Part shown: one piece after another, positions 24,783-37,100 of the stretch | How positions within the stretch are numbered: the first letter of the stretch is position 1 | Layout of the letters: the number at the start of each line of letters is the position of its first letter | From: Amanita rubescens | Lineage: Eukaryota > Basidiomycota > Agaricomycetes > Agaricales > Amanitaceae | NCBI GenBank assembly: GCA_015039365.1 | Contig: WION01000255.1 | Span: 1 to 64,000, forward strand | Length of the DNA: 64,000 nt | Direction of reading: 5' to 3' | The notes under the pieces: generated by a model | What the model saw: only the letters and a program-made list of their open reading frames with translations | What the model was told of the DNA's origin: nothing | Databases searched by the model: none | Made by a program: the position numbers and the translations under genes

Positions 24783-26909
24783 GTTGGAGATTTTAACTCG
24801 GTTCTGACCCGTTCCCCGAATTTCGTTCTGAGAGCAATGATACTGTTCTCAGGCTTGGCCTGCGCTGCGAGTCTTATCCCGGCTCGGCTACACAGCAACA
24901 GCTGGTACATTTTTATTTTTTGCCGCTCATAAGGCCAAGCCTTTGCGAATGTTCGAGCTCCTGGCCGCCGCGCTTTCCGCATCAATTCATGTTGAAGAAC
25001 CTTCAAAGACGTTGAAGATCTTTGCCGAACGCGTGGAGCGTCTCGTCGATGAAATTATGCTTAACCTTTGACCATTGGTGGGACCATTGCATCAGCCGTA
25101 GCACGTATTAATATTATCTTCGCAGGAATGTTTCGAATATACTCTGTTATTCCAATGCCACGAACTTTACTGCGATCGAACAGCAGTGCTTTATGCACTA
25201 CGGCCGAGGACAAAATCAACGACGCACCTATTGGAAGCAGTGAACTGCGCAAGCGCGTGAGTTGACCGTGATCACAAAATTACAGCAAAAAGCTGTACCT
25301 TCATTATTTTCAACGAATGAGAAGTCGAGAATTCACGTTAGAGTTCGAAACCGATGCATTGCGTCTCGGCTGAGAAGGACAACAAAGTCGGGGCCTTTTC
25401 GGCGATGCCACGACACAACCACCAGGCTACGTCCACCCTGATTCCTAGTCGACTCGTTCCATCGATGGCATGTGGACGTGTGAAGAACTAGGGTGGCTAT
25501 CATATCACCCGAGCGCCCGTATTTGACATGAGACGCGGGTCTGTGCCGTCACCATGCAGCCAAGACCAGGGACAGCTCTCTGTCTACTGTTTCAATGAGA
25601 ATGCGATCAGCTCGAGTATACAACGTTAGTTTAGAGCGACGAAACAAGCTTTATGCTCGAGCCTGATATTGAACGTTTGAAAAGCGGTGGACTCGGTGAT
25701 TAATGATTAGTCAGCTAGTTGCCGTGAGGTCAATCCCTTGAGAACTTACAACCCACGCCGCGCACCGGTGAATGACACCGGTGAGCGGTGGTCACGTGGG
25801 TGCAATGTCGCGCGTCGCGTAACCATGACGCTACTCCTTGCTCTTCTCCCCAACTGTCATTCTATGCCTTCCAACTGCTCGCCGACCACATCTAGTACAG
25901 CCTCTACCTCACCTGCCACCTCAATCATGATATCCACTGCCACCTCTGCCTCTATCTCAACCTCCACCTCAATTCTCAATGTCAACCGCGCGGTACAGTA
26001 TGTACATCACCGATACCGAGTCACGCTGAGCGCACATGCCCTGATGACGAGGTACTTGCCGACTATATGCGCTCAAAGCTAAGTCAACTGACATCCAACG
26101 CTCCAGCAAAACTCCATTATCCACGCCATACGGACCGGCCCGACCATCAGCGCGTCAGCAGCAACATCCCCAAATGAACCGGTGTCTGCACTTTTGCATG
26201 TTGGCACTGCAATGAAAGATAGCAACCGTTGCCATATACTACCAACGAAACTCAACGAACCAACGCCAAGGCTTCAAAGAAAATGCTTAAAGCTTGACAC
26301 GATCCCCAAAAGTGGACCATATATGGTTAGGCTATGAATTCGACGTGGCCAACACCGAATGCCACTAGTAATGCTGGCTACTGTACTATGTTTACTCATC
26401 TAGCTCGTTATAAAAACACCGTGGATTTTCTCGAAACGGTCGAACCCGGTTTAATCCAGACACTCTTTCAACCCCCAACAGTCGCGGAATAACTCATCTG
26501 GCTTTATCCGGAAACGCGTTGATGCGGCCAGCCCAGGCCTGAGGTCGTCATAAACGGATACTCGGGGGCATTGAATAGTTAGCTGCAACCTAAGCATACG
26601 GTAACGCACGTTGTTTGGGCGATCCCGCACTCATTGCTTTATTCCCTCAGCTTCATAACGGCAGTACTACACCATCCTCGTGCTGCAAACACGGGCTGTT
26701 CTAACCCGGCGTGGACTTGTTGATAACAGTGCCTCCTTGAGACTGCGGACGCAGCATGCCGTCGTTTCTCAAACGAAATGGCTAGGAGTTATCATCGACG
26801 TACTCGGAGTGTACTATAACGTCGTTGAAAAGGTATAAAGAGGTCTCGGCTTCGCCTTTCGTTCCTCAGACAAGCATCTTTCGTCAATTTCGAATACTCG
26901 CTGCAAAAA
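24783..26909 (+). other. Long intergenic stretch with a low-complexity patch
   Basis: About 2.1 kb without a supported gene. At 25880-25980 an imperfect repeat of CCACCTC and CTGCCACCTC units would encode Ser/Thr-rich peptide but has no flanking coding support. A TATA box (TATAAA, 26834-26839) near the right end belongs to the next gene, 76 bp before its ATG. Confidence 0.5.
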
Positions 26910-27258
26910 ATGAAGGTACAGCTCTTGCTATAAGCTTTATGACCATGGCCAACTCACTCGTTTATGCAGTTCACTGCATTCGGTAGCATCATTGTCCTCA
27001 CCCTCATCGGTGCCGCCACTGCCGCGAACATTGCCGCCCGCCAAACTGTAAGAAATGATAATTTGCATGCCTGTGATTTGGCTTCTAATACAGTCGTAGT
27101 TTTGCACACCGTCCAACTGCAAATGCCCAGCCGGGCGGCCAGGAGGGTATACATTCTGCGGCAACCCAAATCCTGACGCCAATTGCTGGACTGGCCACAT
27201 CTATACCTGTAACACCCAAGGAACAACTTGCGGGGCTGTTAGCACCACTTGCCATTGA
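26910..27258 (+). CDS. Small secreted cysteine-rich protein
   Basis: Three exons, 26910-26915, 26970-27047 and 27100-27258, give 80 residues. The first exon is only ATG AAG. The protein starts with a signal peptide (MKFTAFGSIIVLTLIGAATA) and a short linker ending IAARQ. The mature part has eight cysteines within 53 residues (FCTPSNCKC, YTFCGN, ANCWTG, YTCNTQGTTCG, STTCH), an even number consistent with four disulphides. The TATA box is at 26834. The second intron uses the acceptor GTCGTAG; the earlier CAG would put a stop in frame, so this choice matters. I cannot assign a family. Secreted proteins of this type in fungi include effectors, defence peptides and cell-wall proteins. Confidence 0.65.
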
Positions 27259-29554
27259 ATGCGGGTATCCTCAGGGTTGATGGAGCGTTGTATAGAATTG
27301 TCCTTTCCATGTAGCCGAATCGGAAAATACGAGACGGATATGATCATGCATGTTAAGTTCTGAGCGAGACTTACGAAATAAAGCCAACAGATGGTGCTTG
27401 TGGCACAAGATCGACATTCTCTAGCATTTGAATCTTAGCTTGGTCACTGTTAGAGCTCAGGAAACCTTTAAGGGCCAATATATATAAGCTATGCTGGATG
27501 AAAAATGCTTGCCACTTTGAATCACACCGGATACCTCCCTCTGCCACCCAAACATTTGGTTTTGTATTGTAGGAATACCAATAAACGTAAAGCTCAACAC
27601 ATTACTTAACAACCAGGAAAACCGGTCGCAGTCAGTTGTCCATCCCATTCCGATAATCAACTCGCAGCCGACACCCAAGCGCATTACGAGCCCAGCCGGG
27701 AGAGCGATACGTTCCACGTTCAAACGATACAGAGCCTGTTTGGATAGGGGGTTTCGATTATTGACCAAGTCCGACACACATTTGTCACCCAGAGTGACTC
27801 TGGCCACCAACTCGTCCACGGTAAGTTTTGTGGCACGAATGTACATAGAAGACTGCCATCTAGTTGGTATGCCCGAGCGATGCTGTCACGATTGGCCATC
27901 CAAGTGTGCCACTTTGGTGGGAAACACTAGATTTCCGGTCCGGCAACTTGGTTGCCATTACAAGCTCCTCTCCGTTGTGCTGCCCAGGATCTACAGGATT
28001 ACCTTATGAAGGCATCAGCATCAGCATCACCCGGATCACAAGACTACTCGCAACCGTTGCCCCGGTGAATAGTACTCATATGTCTCATCCCTCTACGTCT
28101 CATGCGATATCCCAGCCAAAGGCTTTTTGTGTGTGGGAAAACGACCGCGATAAGCGCGTTGGTCTGCCGAGGACCAGCGGATTCATTGGGCAGTAGCGTT
28201 GACCCTTTGCAGGTTGAATGCGCTTTGGCTCGAACATTTAAAACATTTTGTGCTGTCGTGAGGGCAAGCATCGCACGATATCATAACCTACGCCTCAAAT
28301 TCATTATACCTTCCATCGGCTGTGACACCAACACTATGCTGGCTCCGATTTCATCGGAGTCCGTGTCACTGGCAGAAAAAGTGACGCGTGCCGGCGTGCA
28401 AAGTGTCCAGAGGCAGATCTTGCCTTAACGGTTTCAGCCGAAATGTTGGCTGTCCATGATAGACCTATTTTTTCTAGAGAAGATTTTGCGACTAGTGCAT
28501 GTACCATTCAAGCTTTCATCTCTCCAACTTCCAAGTCAGTTCCGAGGTTATCGCCCGTTATCGATTATGGTCATGTAACTTTAAGCCCCGTTGTAGCCGC
28601 CATCAACAGGCTGTCACTGATCGCGGGGACCGAGTTCGTGCACTCCTTACGACATTTACGATAACGATATCCCAAGATTGGACGAATTTTGTGCACGTAT
28701 CAGACGTAGGCAAAGACACAACATAGCCACTGAATGCACTTCACCGCAAGCGACAGTTGACTGGCCGCATAGCATTAAGCATACAATGCTGTGCTACGTG
28801 CAGGCCTGCGCATGCCCAAAAACAATAATAATACAGGGACAATGGTCCGGCAAACCAAGTTCCCGACCGCGTTGACGGGTTGGACAGGTCACAGCAGGCA
28901 CGACCCACGCGTGATCAGGTTAGTCCTATTCCGGCTACCGAATCCCAGGCCTCGGAGTCTAGGCTATCTATATCGATTTCATTTTGGCATATACCTTGGA
29001 ATAAGGATGCTATGCGTGCCGATTTAGTGGTGGGGAAGTCAATCCCGGGCGGGCGGACTTGACGCGGCTGTGAACCAAAACATGTTCCTGGGCATTCTCG
29101 GTCGAAGATTCCTTCCGAGGATGGGAAGATATATTGGACACGAGGCTTGGGGCTGTAGATAACCTGCCTCGAGCTCGGTACCCCTACGCCTCGCTACATT
29201 CATTTCGGCACTCACCACACCACACCACGCGCAGCACACGCATCACATCTTGCATTCGTGTTTGGGTTGATAACTTAATAACCCTCTGATTCGGCAGCAC
29301 GGACAAATCCTTGTTTTCTCTTGCTTTTGTCGTCGTCACCATCTCTCTCGCTGTCTTGTACTCTCTTCAAGCGTTTCTTGAATTCGACGCTCATCTTGTT
29401 GTAACCTATTGTTGTATTCTCCACCACACGTGCCATCTTCTATTATCAGCACTCCTATTCTATCGACCGCACCACATAAACCCCACTGCACACATCCCAT
29501 CCCATCCCAGCGCATCTGCTACCGCATCGCGTCTCACAAACCAAACGAAACCGC
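27259..29554 (-). other. Intergenic with possible gene remnants on the minus strand
   Basis: Minus-strand stretches at 27457-27846 (LPAGLVMRLGVGCELIIG, CDRFSWLLSN) and 28044-28271 look protein-like but have no start, no joined exons and no family I know. They may be remnants of one gene. The region 29200-29550, rich in CACACCAC and pyrimidines, is the promoter and 5' leader of the coiled-coil gene that follows. Confidence 0.3.
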
Positions 29555-30691
29555 ATGCACTACCGTCTACCACTATTCAGCATGTCCACAACCTCTATCG
29601 GCGCGGCTGCCATGACACCCTTCGCTATCGCTGGCCTATTCGCTTCCGTTTTCGGAGCGATCGCGTTCTGGGAACAACTTGAAGATCAGTACGCTGGAGA
29701 CGATCTGTCTCTGGATCCCTCGTCTCCGTATTACTCATCGATGCTGGAGCCGAATAAGCAGGGAACAGCCGTACAAACCGAAGAAGACATGGAAACGACC
29801 GACAGGGGCGTTTCTGATATCGAGTTGAAGAAAGCCGTGCGAGATGTCGAGGGCCAGTTGAAGGGGACCCGAACGCGTTGCACGACTCTCGAGAGGGAGA
29901 GGGAAAGATACAAAGGCAAGGTGAAGAGCCTTGAGGAGCAGTTACTGAGAAGTCGGGAGGAGCAGGGCCGGCTGAGAGGTATTGTGAGGGAGAAGGCCAG
30001 TGAATTGGGTATTGTGAGGAGGGAGGTTGCGGCGTTGAGGAGAACGAGTGGGTTTGGTGAGGATCTGGGCGTCAAGTTGAAGGAGCAACTTGAGAGGGCC
30101 GATCAGTTCAAGAGCCAGCTGAAGAGGGTCTCCGATATCCATGAAGAGTCGAACCATCGGCTTGTTGCAGAGTTGGAGGAATCACAGGTCGAGGTGAAGC
30201 GGCAGTCGTTGCTCATCGGATCTCTTCAGGAGTCGCTTGAAAGCGCAGTGGATCAAGCCAAGAGAAAAAGTCGGGTTGTAGATGAGCTAGAAGGCGAGCT
30301 AGACCAATTGAGGAAGGAGGTCAAGGAGTACGAGAGCAAATGGGTGGTGGTGGTTGGAACAGTCGGAGAGGACCTTGCGAGTACAAAGAAAGTGTTGGAG
30401 GCGCGTGATGAAGAGATTCGGGTCCTTCGTGAACAGCACGGGGAGATGGAACGCCGAGTCAGCCAGGCAACAGAGGAGATGGCCCAGCTAAGGTCGTCAC
30501 TTGTCGCAGCAAAGGCACGCGAGGAGGATCTCAAGAGCAAACTGGGTGGCTTGGAGGACTCACAAGGGCTTCGAGAGGTTCTTGAAGAGGTTCGTCATGC
30601 GCTTGAGGATCAAAAAAGTACACCGGCGCATCATCGGTCGCGTTTGTCTTTGCTGGTGGAGAGCGTACGCCATCGAGTTGACAAATGGTAG
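29555..30691 (+). CDS. CC-E: membrane-anchored coiled-coil protein
   Basis: A single exon of 378 residues from the first ATG (29555), or 369 from the ATG at 29582. Residues ~17-40 form a hydrophobic segment (AIAGLFASVFGAIAFWEQL) closely like that of CC-C (AVAGILTSIFGIIIFREQL). This is probably a signal anchor that leaves the rest in the cytosol. From about residue 85 to the end it is almost pure heptad coiled coil (LEEQLLRSREEQGRLRG and so on). The segment SNHRLVAELEESQVEVKRQ matches SNKRIGAELESVELEIKRQ of CC-C. The conserved C-terminal tail of the family is absent. No catalytic domain; a scaffold or tether role is inferred. It is the only plus-strand member. Confidence 0.75.
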   Translation: MHYRLPLFSMSTTSIGAAAMTPFAIAGLFASVFGAIAFWEQLEDQYAGDDLSLDPSSPYYSSMLEPNKQGTAVQTEEDMETTDRGVSDIELKKAVRDVEGQLKGTRTRCTTLERERERYKGKVKSLEEQLLRSREEQGRLRGIVREKASELGIVRREVAALRRTSGFGEDLGVKLKEQLERADQFKSQLKRVSDIHEESNHRLVAELEESQVEVKRQSLLIGSLQESLESAVDQAKRKSRVVDELEGELDQLRKEVKEYESKWVVVVGTVGEDLASTKKVLEARDEEIRVLREQHGEMERRVSQATEEMAQLRSSLVAAKAREEDLKSKLGGLEDSQGLREVLEEVRHALEDQKSTPAHHRSRLSLLVESVRHRVDKW

Positions 30692-31322
30692 AAACAAACA
30701 TGTTGTAACACGTATGCCATAATATATTACAATACAGTCGATCCGCCTGATAAGATAGCTCCGGTAGTAATGACACCAAGTCGACAGATTCACGTAGACT
30801 ATGTAGGGAAGGCGAACTAAAAGGGAGATAGACCGGCAAAACATATTCTGACTTGAATACCGTTTTTGCTTTTTGCAATATCATTCGCAAGGACCCCGAC
30901 ACCAAGATATACTCGCTGGCGCAGTTCAAACGTTACTTCTTTGCACGCACTCTCATTCTACTCATTATCCACCATTTTTTCCTGTGCGCCTATATTGCAT
31001 CCGTATATCACTAAGAGACGATTTCGGCAGCCTTCCAGGATTTGAGATTGACGCCATTGTAGGTCCAACGACAATATTCATTGGGTTCGAGCCAGACCTA
31101 GTGAGATTAAAATGAACGAAAAAACACTGCACGATGGTTAGACTATCGCTTGGGCGGGAACGGAGTCGCAGTGTATGATAATTTGGATGAGAAAAAGGAG
31201 GAAATATAGCGCCGCACATATCCTAATACAGACTATTGTACACATGTCAAGACAAAAATTGGCGAGTTGCAAAGTTACGGCCATGATACTCGTGATGTGT
31301 CGTAAATAGCAAAAGATGAACA
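30692..31322 (+). other. Intergenic
   Basis: Nothing recognisable; convergent 3' flanks of CC-E and the next gene. Confidence 0.4.
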
Positions 31323-32560
31323 TCATACATGCTCATATGTATTCAGCGCCCCACGCTCCTTGCTGATGATTTCGTTTGAATGTTCAAGAACCGAAACCCT
31401 CATTTTTTTAGAGAAGAAGCGGCCGACGAGGAAAGACATGGACGCCACGGCGATAACGGAACCGGAGAAAGTGAGGGAGATGATACCAGCAGCTTCGATG
31501 AGAGTGAAAGAGGCCCTTTGGTGAATGCGGAGTTCGAAAATAGTTATGTTCACGATGACGATGGCACCGACGACCATTAATGTTGCAATAAAAAGGGCCA
31601 CACTAGCATTGACAATATCAGTCTCGTAAAGGTTGGGTTTTAGAGGGACACCTACGGTATGGCGTAGGTCCAGAACCACTGGCTTGCAAAAGGCATTCCC
31701 CTAGGAACACTTGCGGCCCAGCCTAACCCAATATACACAAAGCCTGGAATCAGAAATCCGACTGTGAAGAGTGGAAATGTGAGAGTCAAGAGGGCCACAG
31801 GTCCCTCTGTTGCGCTGGGAACACGCTTAGCCCCACAAACCCAGCAAAAAGATACGCGCGTACTTAAATATCGTGGAATATACCAAGCCAGCACCTGCGA
31901 TGGAAAGTGTTCCCAGAGCTGTTGTATAGTTGCCCGTGAATCGCAGCATTGCCTGGTCAAACATGTCAGACAAAAAGGGCTGCGAATACCAATATATCGT
32001 ACCTCTCCCCAATCACGAAGTCCGCGATAATTCGTGAGCTCTGCGATGGCTTGGGTCTTTACCGTATACCCGAATTCCTCCAGATCGTCATTAAGATCGT
32101 GAAGCTTCATTGAAGGAATATCAATAGGACAGCAACATTGAAAGCGACGCGAACCGTACATGTTCTCGCACCAAACGAGTCGTCTTGACGTGCTCCAAAT
32201 ACGCTTTCAACAAAGTCTCTTGATCGGGAGCGAGAGGTTCCACGTCGGGCTCGAGCGTCGAAAAACGCTCGCCCTAGAACCCGATTTGAACACGTCGCCG
32301 AGAACAGTTCAGTTTTACGGGAAACACGAACCGGGCCAGCGATCTGCGTGCCGTAACTTTCTTTGATAGCGTCATCTGGTAGTTTGTCGCGCAGCTCGTC
32401 GAGCATTTTCATCCGCTTTTTACGTGACGCTAGCACCTAAACCCAAGTTAGAGAGGTAGGAAAGCAGAGCAAGTGGAAGAGGCAATCACCAGGTACTTCA
32501 ACGTGTCTCGATCCTTCTCCAAAGTTTCGATATCATGTCTATAACACTGGCGTATTTCTC
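31323..32560 (-). CDS. Predicted multi-pass membrane protein, unknown family
   Basis: The minus-strand exons can be followed but not all joined. The start region lies near 32560-32490 (EIRQCYRHDIETLEKDRD), then an intron, KKRMKMLDELRDKLPDD, a helical segment near 32250 (DQETLLKAYLEHVKTTRLV), and then the membrane part. Hydrophobic stretches include GTLSIAGAGLVYSTIF, ALLTLTFPLFTVGFLIPG, VALFIATLMVVGAIVIV and IISLTFSGSVIAVASMSFLV, so at least four transmembrane helices. Introns with good signals separate them (GTACGCGCG...CCCAG; GTAGGTGTC...TGCTAG). The protein ends GALNTYEHV at 31323. I recognise no family. A frame change near 32290 was not explained. Confidence 0.5.
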
Positions 32561-33929
32561 TCTTATTCAAAAATATTAGCACGTGCTTGACCGTTATCGA
32601 CGATGCACACCTCCATTTTATCGAAATGATCCGTAGACGTTGGAAGGAGGAAACCTGTGATTCCCTTGATGACTGGATACCAAGACGTTCGTCGAGCCTA
32701 ATGGTAAAAAACTAGACTTGAAGGACGTACATCGCTTTATTTTCAAGAGGAGTCGTTGCATGCCGGAGAAGGGGAGATATGGGGCTCGAATGTCACATTC
32801 ATCAAAAGAGCGTACTTTTATATGTGTTGCGTGTCAAGAATCAAGAACTTGACATGAAAACCTAATCAAAGTCTCCCGTAACTTGGACATCCGATTATGC
32901 ACTTATCGATTATTCGGTGAACTGAGCAAAGGACAGCTGAAGGATGACATGTACGCACCACAGCTTGGCCTGCGCACAGCGAAACAGTGCCGTGGAGTAC
33001 GTAAAGCATAAAACCGTTGCAAACATGAGTGTTCTGTGTTCATGGTAAATCCAAACGTAGAGAGTATGCGAGTTGCGCTCACCAAATCCTGCTCAACTTT
33101 CCCAGCGTTGCTTATTGAGGAAGATTTTCCCACACCAGCTCATTGCCGTGCCTTGCCTAATACAGAAGAAACATAAGAGCTTGTAAGTTGGTCGGCCCGA
33201 ACTCACCATCGATGGTTCAATACAACCATATTGGCTCTCCATCCGTACCGGGTACTAACTACAACAGGCATTCACGCCTTGTACCCTTCGCCGGTTTTTC
33301 CGAGGCCTCTTATCCTGACACGGACTTTCCCGACGGCGAAACGCGAGACACCGCATTTTCCGGTGTGATTGGTTCCCACTTCTCAGCGTGACATTGAAAC
33401 TGATTTACAGTGCACCCCACGTAAGTAAAGAACTCGCCACCACTCACCCAGACGCGCCATTCCATTTTCTCTCTAGGGGAATTCTCTCTGGCCAACGTGT
33501 TGCTGAAATTGCTCACCTCTTTCTCTCTGGACACATAAACTGGCAAACTCTTGATCATTTCTTGACTGATATCATGTCTCTTACTAGACTCTCGGGCTCT
33601 GTACAGGATTTCATCGGACTTCTGGAACAACTCAATGGCGCCGATACCGCACGGCACTACTTTGACTCTGTCTATCTCAGTTCCAAGGTCGAGGCCCTCA
33701 TTGGATCCCGGGCAGCGGATAGATCCGAGCGGAGTGTGAAGCGGGGGCAAATCTTTTGGACGGCCAGATTGAGTCCGACGCAAACAACTTCCATCTATCT
33801 GTTACAAAAAAAATAATATAGTCTCTCGGCATAGAAAAATACAATATTATGTCCCTCACCCGTATGAATAAGTATTGTTGTATCATACGTTCAATCTACG
33901 AATGGAAAACGACATGCCATAAATGAATA
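32561..33929 (+). other. Intergenic; overlapping open frames at 33.3-33.8 kb
   Basis: On the plus strand 33388-33816 and on the minus strand 33310-33783 are both open. The plus frame has the more gene-like third-position bias but no clear start or family. I leave it uncalled. Confidence 0.3.
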
Positions 33930-34187
33930 CTAGCCGGGGAGCGTTTTTCTCGTCTGCGACGTCGACGTCCAGAAGCCTCGTACTCCCGGTATGCCTTCCA
34001 ACAATGATGTCAGCGCGCCAGTGTTGCTGCGCACAGGCGTTGGTCGACGCTTAGTGGATGTCGATGACGGGATATCCATCTCGTCCGGTTCTTCAATTAG
34101 CGTTCGGGAAATTACAGCCGGAGAGTGCGTGTTCTGAGTAGCCCCTGCTCGTAATGTATTCAGTTCACTGCCAATATTAGCGAGAGA

Positions 34188-37100
34188 TCAATCTTCCTCA
34201 CCGGTGATGACCTGACTGGAGTCGACCCCCGCCGTCCCTTCGTACAGTGGGCGCTTCCAGTCTAACCCGGTTGTGGCGCTTCGGCGCCTCTCCTGAACTT
34301 GATACTGAAGTTCCCCAGCTTTACTCAATGCATCTACGCCCTGGGACTCGGTAAGTTTCTTCGCCACTGCCTCACCTACTTTCAAAACGCCATCTTGTTT
34401 CGACCGTTGAAAGGCTAGAGCTTCAGCCCCACGGGCCTGCGTGACTTCCTTCATCTGTTCAAGGTGCGCCATGAGTGTGGAAGTCGCGGTTTGCAGCTGA
34501 ATTACCTTTGTAAATTTGTTGTCCTTGTCCCTAATTCGCTCCCTCTCCAGGCGTAGTTCCTCCGTTACCGTCTCGCGGGATTTCTTCACATCAACAAGGT
34601 TCTGCTTGAGTCTCTTGATTTCCTCCATCTGCCTTTTCACCGTCTGATGCATCTCCATCAACTGGTTAGTCGACATTCCTTTCCGCGCTTCCGTCTCTTC
34701 TATGTCGCGCTGTGGGTGTTGCAGTTCTGAGGTCAGAGACCGTATGGTTTCAGTCTTTTGCTCTATGTCCCTGCGTGCATCGTCGAGTAGGTTCCGCAAC
34801 TGGTCCCGTTCAACAGTCGTGGAGTCGAGCGTCCCCTTGAGTTCGTTTTTCTGACTCTCCAAGGTCATTTGTATCTCCCCCGATTGTCTGGTCAACGTCG
34901 CTTTCCGCTGCTCCAGTTCTTCCATGACGCTCTGCAATTGTTGTACTGAAGATGACAAGGAGCGCACGGTTTCAGTCTTTTGCGAAATGTCATTGCGTGA
35001 ACCGTCAAGAAGGTTTTGCAGCTTGTGACGTTCAGCAATTGTCGATTGAAGAGCGTTCTTCGTCTCTTCGTACTGCCTCTGTAGTGTTTCGATCCTCTGC
35101 CTCAGCGACTGGGCCTCCGTTTCGTCCTGCTTTACTGTGGTCTCGAGCTCAGAGCGCTTCTCGCGCGAGTCGCGTAATTGTAACCTCAGTCTCGTAACCT
35201 CGTTAGTTAAACTCGTCACGTTATTCTGGGCCGTGCGCAACGACTGTTCGGTAGGGCCGCGGTTGCTCTTCAGTGAGCTGAGTTCTTCACGAAGCTTGGT
35301 GATGCTATCGCGCATGCCGTCCGACGCTGCACGCATGCTCAGAAGTTCGACTTCTCTTTTCTCCGAAGAGACCGTAACCTGTGAGAACTGATCCTTCGTA
35401 TTCGCCAATTCTCTTTCCAGTTTCTTGGCGTCCTCGGACTGCTTGTTCAGGCGAGTCTCAAGCTCGGCCTGTGCCTTAATCCCCCTCTGAGCATCCTGAA
35501 GATCGTCCGCCGCTTTCTTCTCCGCCTTCGCCAGTAAACCTGTGAATTTCTGAAGCTCGGCGTACAACGATTCCGCCTCCGCCGTCTTGACCTTGATCAT
35601 CTCCTCAAGAGAGCTGTTTTGATAACGCAACCCATCCATGTTAGACGATAGACTCGCGAATTCTTGTTGCAGCGTCGCTAACGAGCTATCTCGGACGTTG
35701 AGCGCGCTGTGGGAGGTATTGAGTGTACCGCGGAGGTGATTGATCTCTTTGTCCTTCCGTTCGGAATCCCCAAGTGCGACAGAAAGCGCTTGCTCCCGTT
35801 CTTCAAGCGTGGAATTTGCCGTTTGTAAACGAGCCGCCGTCTCGGAGAGTTTATCGTCCTTGTACTTGGTCTGCTCCATCTCCAGGCGCGATTGCTCGGT
35901 TACTGTCTCGTAGGATTTCTTCAGCTCGGAAAGATCCCGCTCAATCTTCCTGATTTCCTCCACCTGCTTTTTCACCGTCTCCTGCATCTCCGAGGACCGG
36001 CCGACCAATGTTTCTCTCTGCGTCTCCATATCTTTCACGACGTTCTGTGAGTGTTGCAATGACGAAGTCAGAGAAAGTATGGTCTCGAGCTTCTGGGAAA
36101 TGTCGCTGCGTGCATCGTCAAGCAGGCCCTGCAATTTGTCACGTTCAGCAGCCGTGGAGTCGAGCGTTCCCCTGCTTTCGTCTTTCTGCCTCTCCATGGT
36201 GGCCCGCATCTCCGCTGACTGTTGCACCAACACTGCCTTCTCTTTCTTCAGCTCTTCCACGATGCTCTCCAAGTCTCGCAACGATGATGATAAGGAGCTG
36301 ACCGTCTCGGTCTTTTGCAGTACGTCATCGCGTGCATCGTCAAGGAGGCCTTGCAGCTCATAGCGTTGAGCAGTTGTAGATTCGAGAGCTCCCCTCGTCT
36401 CCTCCAAGTCGTGTCCTCGTGTAAATACCATTTCTTGCATCTCCTCGTACTGCCTCTGTAACGTCTCATTCCCCTGCTTCAGTAATTGTGCTTCCGCTGC
36501 ATCCTGCCTCACTGTCTCCTCCAGCTCGGAACACTTCTCCTGCGAATCCTGTAATTGCGACCTCAGCTGCACGACGTCATCAGTTAACTTTGCTGCGTTC
36601 TTCTCGGCCTTCCGTAATGACTGTTCGATGGAACCGCGGTCGCTCTTCAATGAGCTGAGTTCTTGACGAAGTTTGGTGATATCGTCGCGCATACCATCCG
36701 ACTCTTTGCGCGTGTCCAAGAGCTCCTGTCCTCTTTGTTCCGAAAGGCCGGTAAGCTGCGTGAGTCGACCCTTTGCATTCGTCAGCTCTCTCTCCAGCGC
36801 TTTCGAATGCTCGGACTGCTTGTTTAGGCGATTCCCGAGCTCAGTTTGCCGAGAAGCCGACGTCTGTAGTTCCTTCTCCCTCCTCCTCTGTTCATCTTCG
36901 GCTTTCTTGAGTCGGTTCCTCAACTCCTTCACTCCGTCATCTTTTGACTTTCCTTCCAAACGCGAACGGTCCAGGTCTTGGCGAAGCGCAGTCACCTGCA
37001 AGGACTGTTTCTTTATCTCCTCCTGAGCATTCTGAAGATCGTCCGCCGCTTTCTTCTCTGCTCTCGACAGCAAATCCGTGATTTTCTGAAGCTCAGCTTT

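Noticed and set aside
25738..26082. Ser/Thr-rich 114-codon frame
   Set aside because: Produced by a CCACCTC-type low-complexity repeat; no coding support on either side.
33310..33816. Overlapping open frames of 140-157 codons on both strands
   Set aside because: No family signal, no clear start or exon joins; at most one could be real and I cannot choose.
34150..34190. A 34-nt GTGAGG...TTGGCAG intron that would bypass the CC-A stop
   Set aside because: Shorter than any intron here, and splicing it puts a stop in frame at once.
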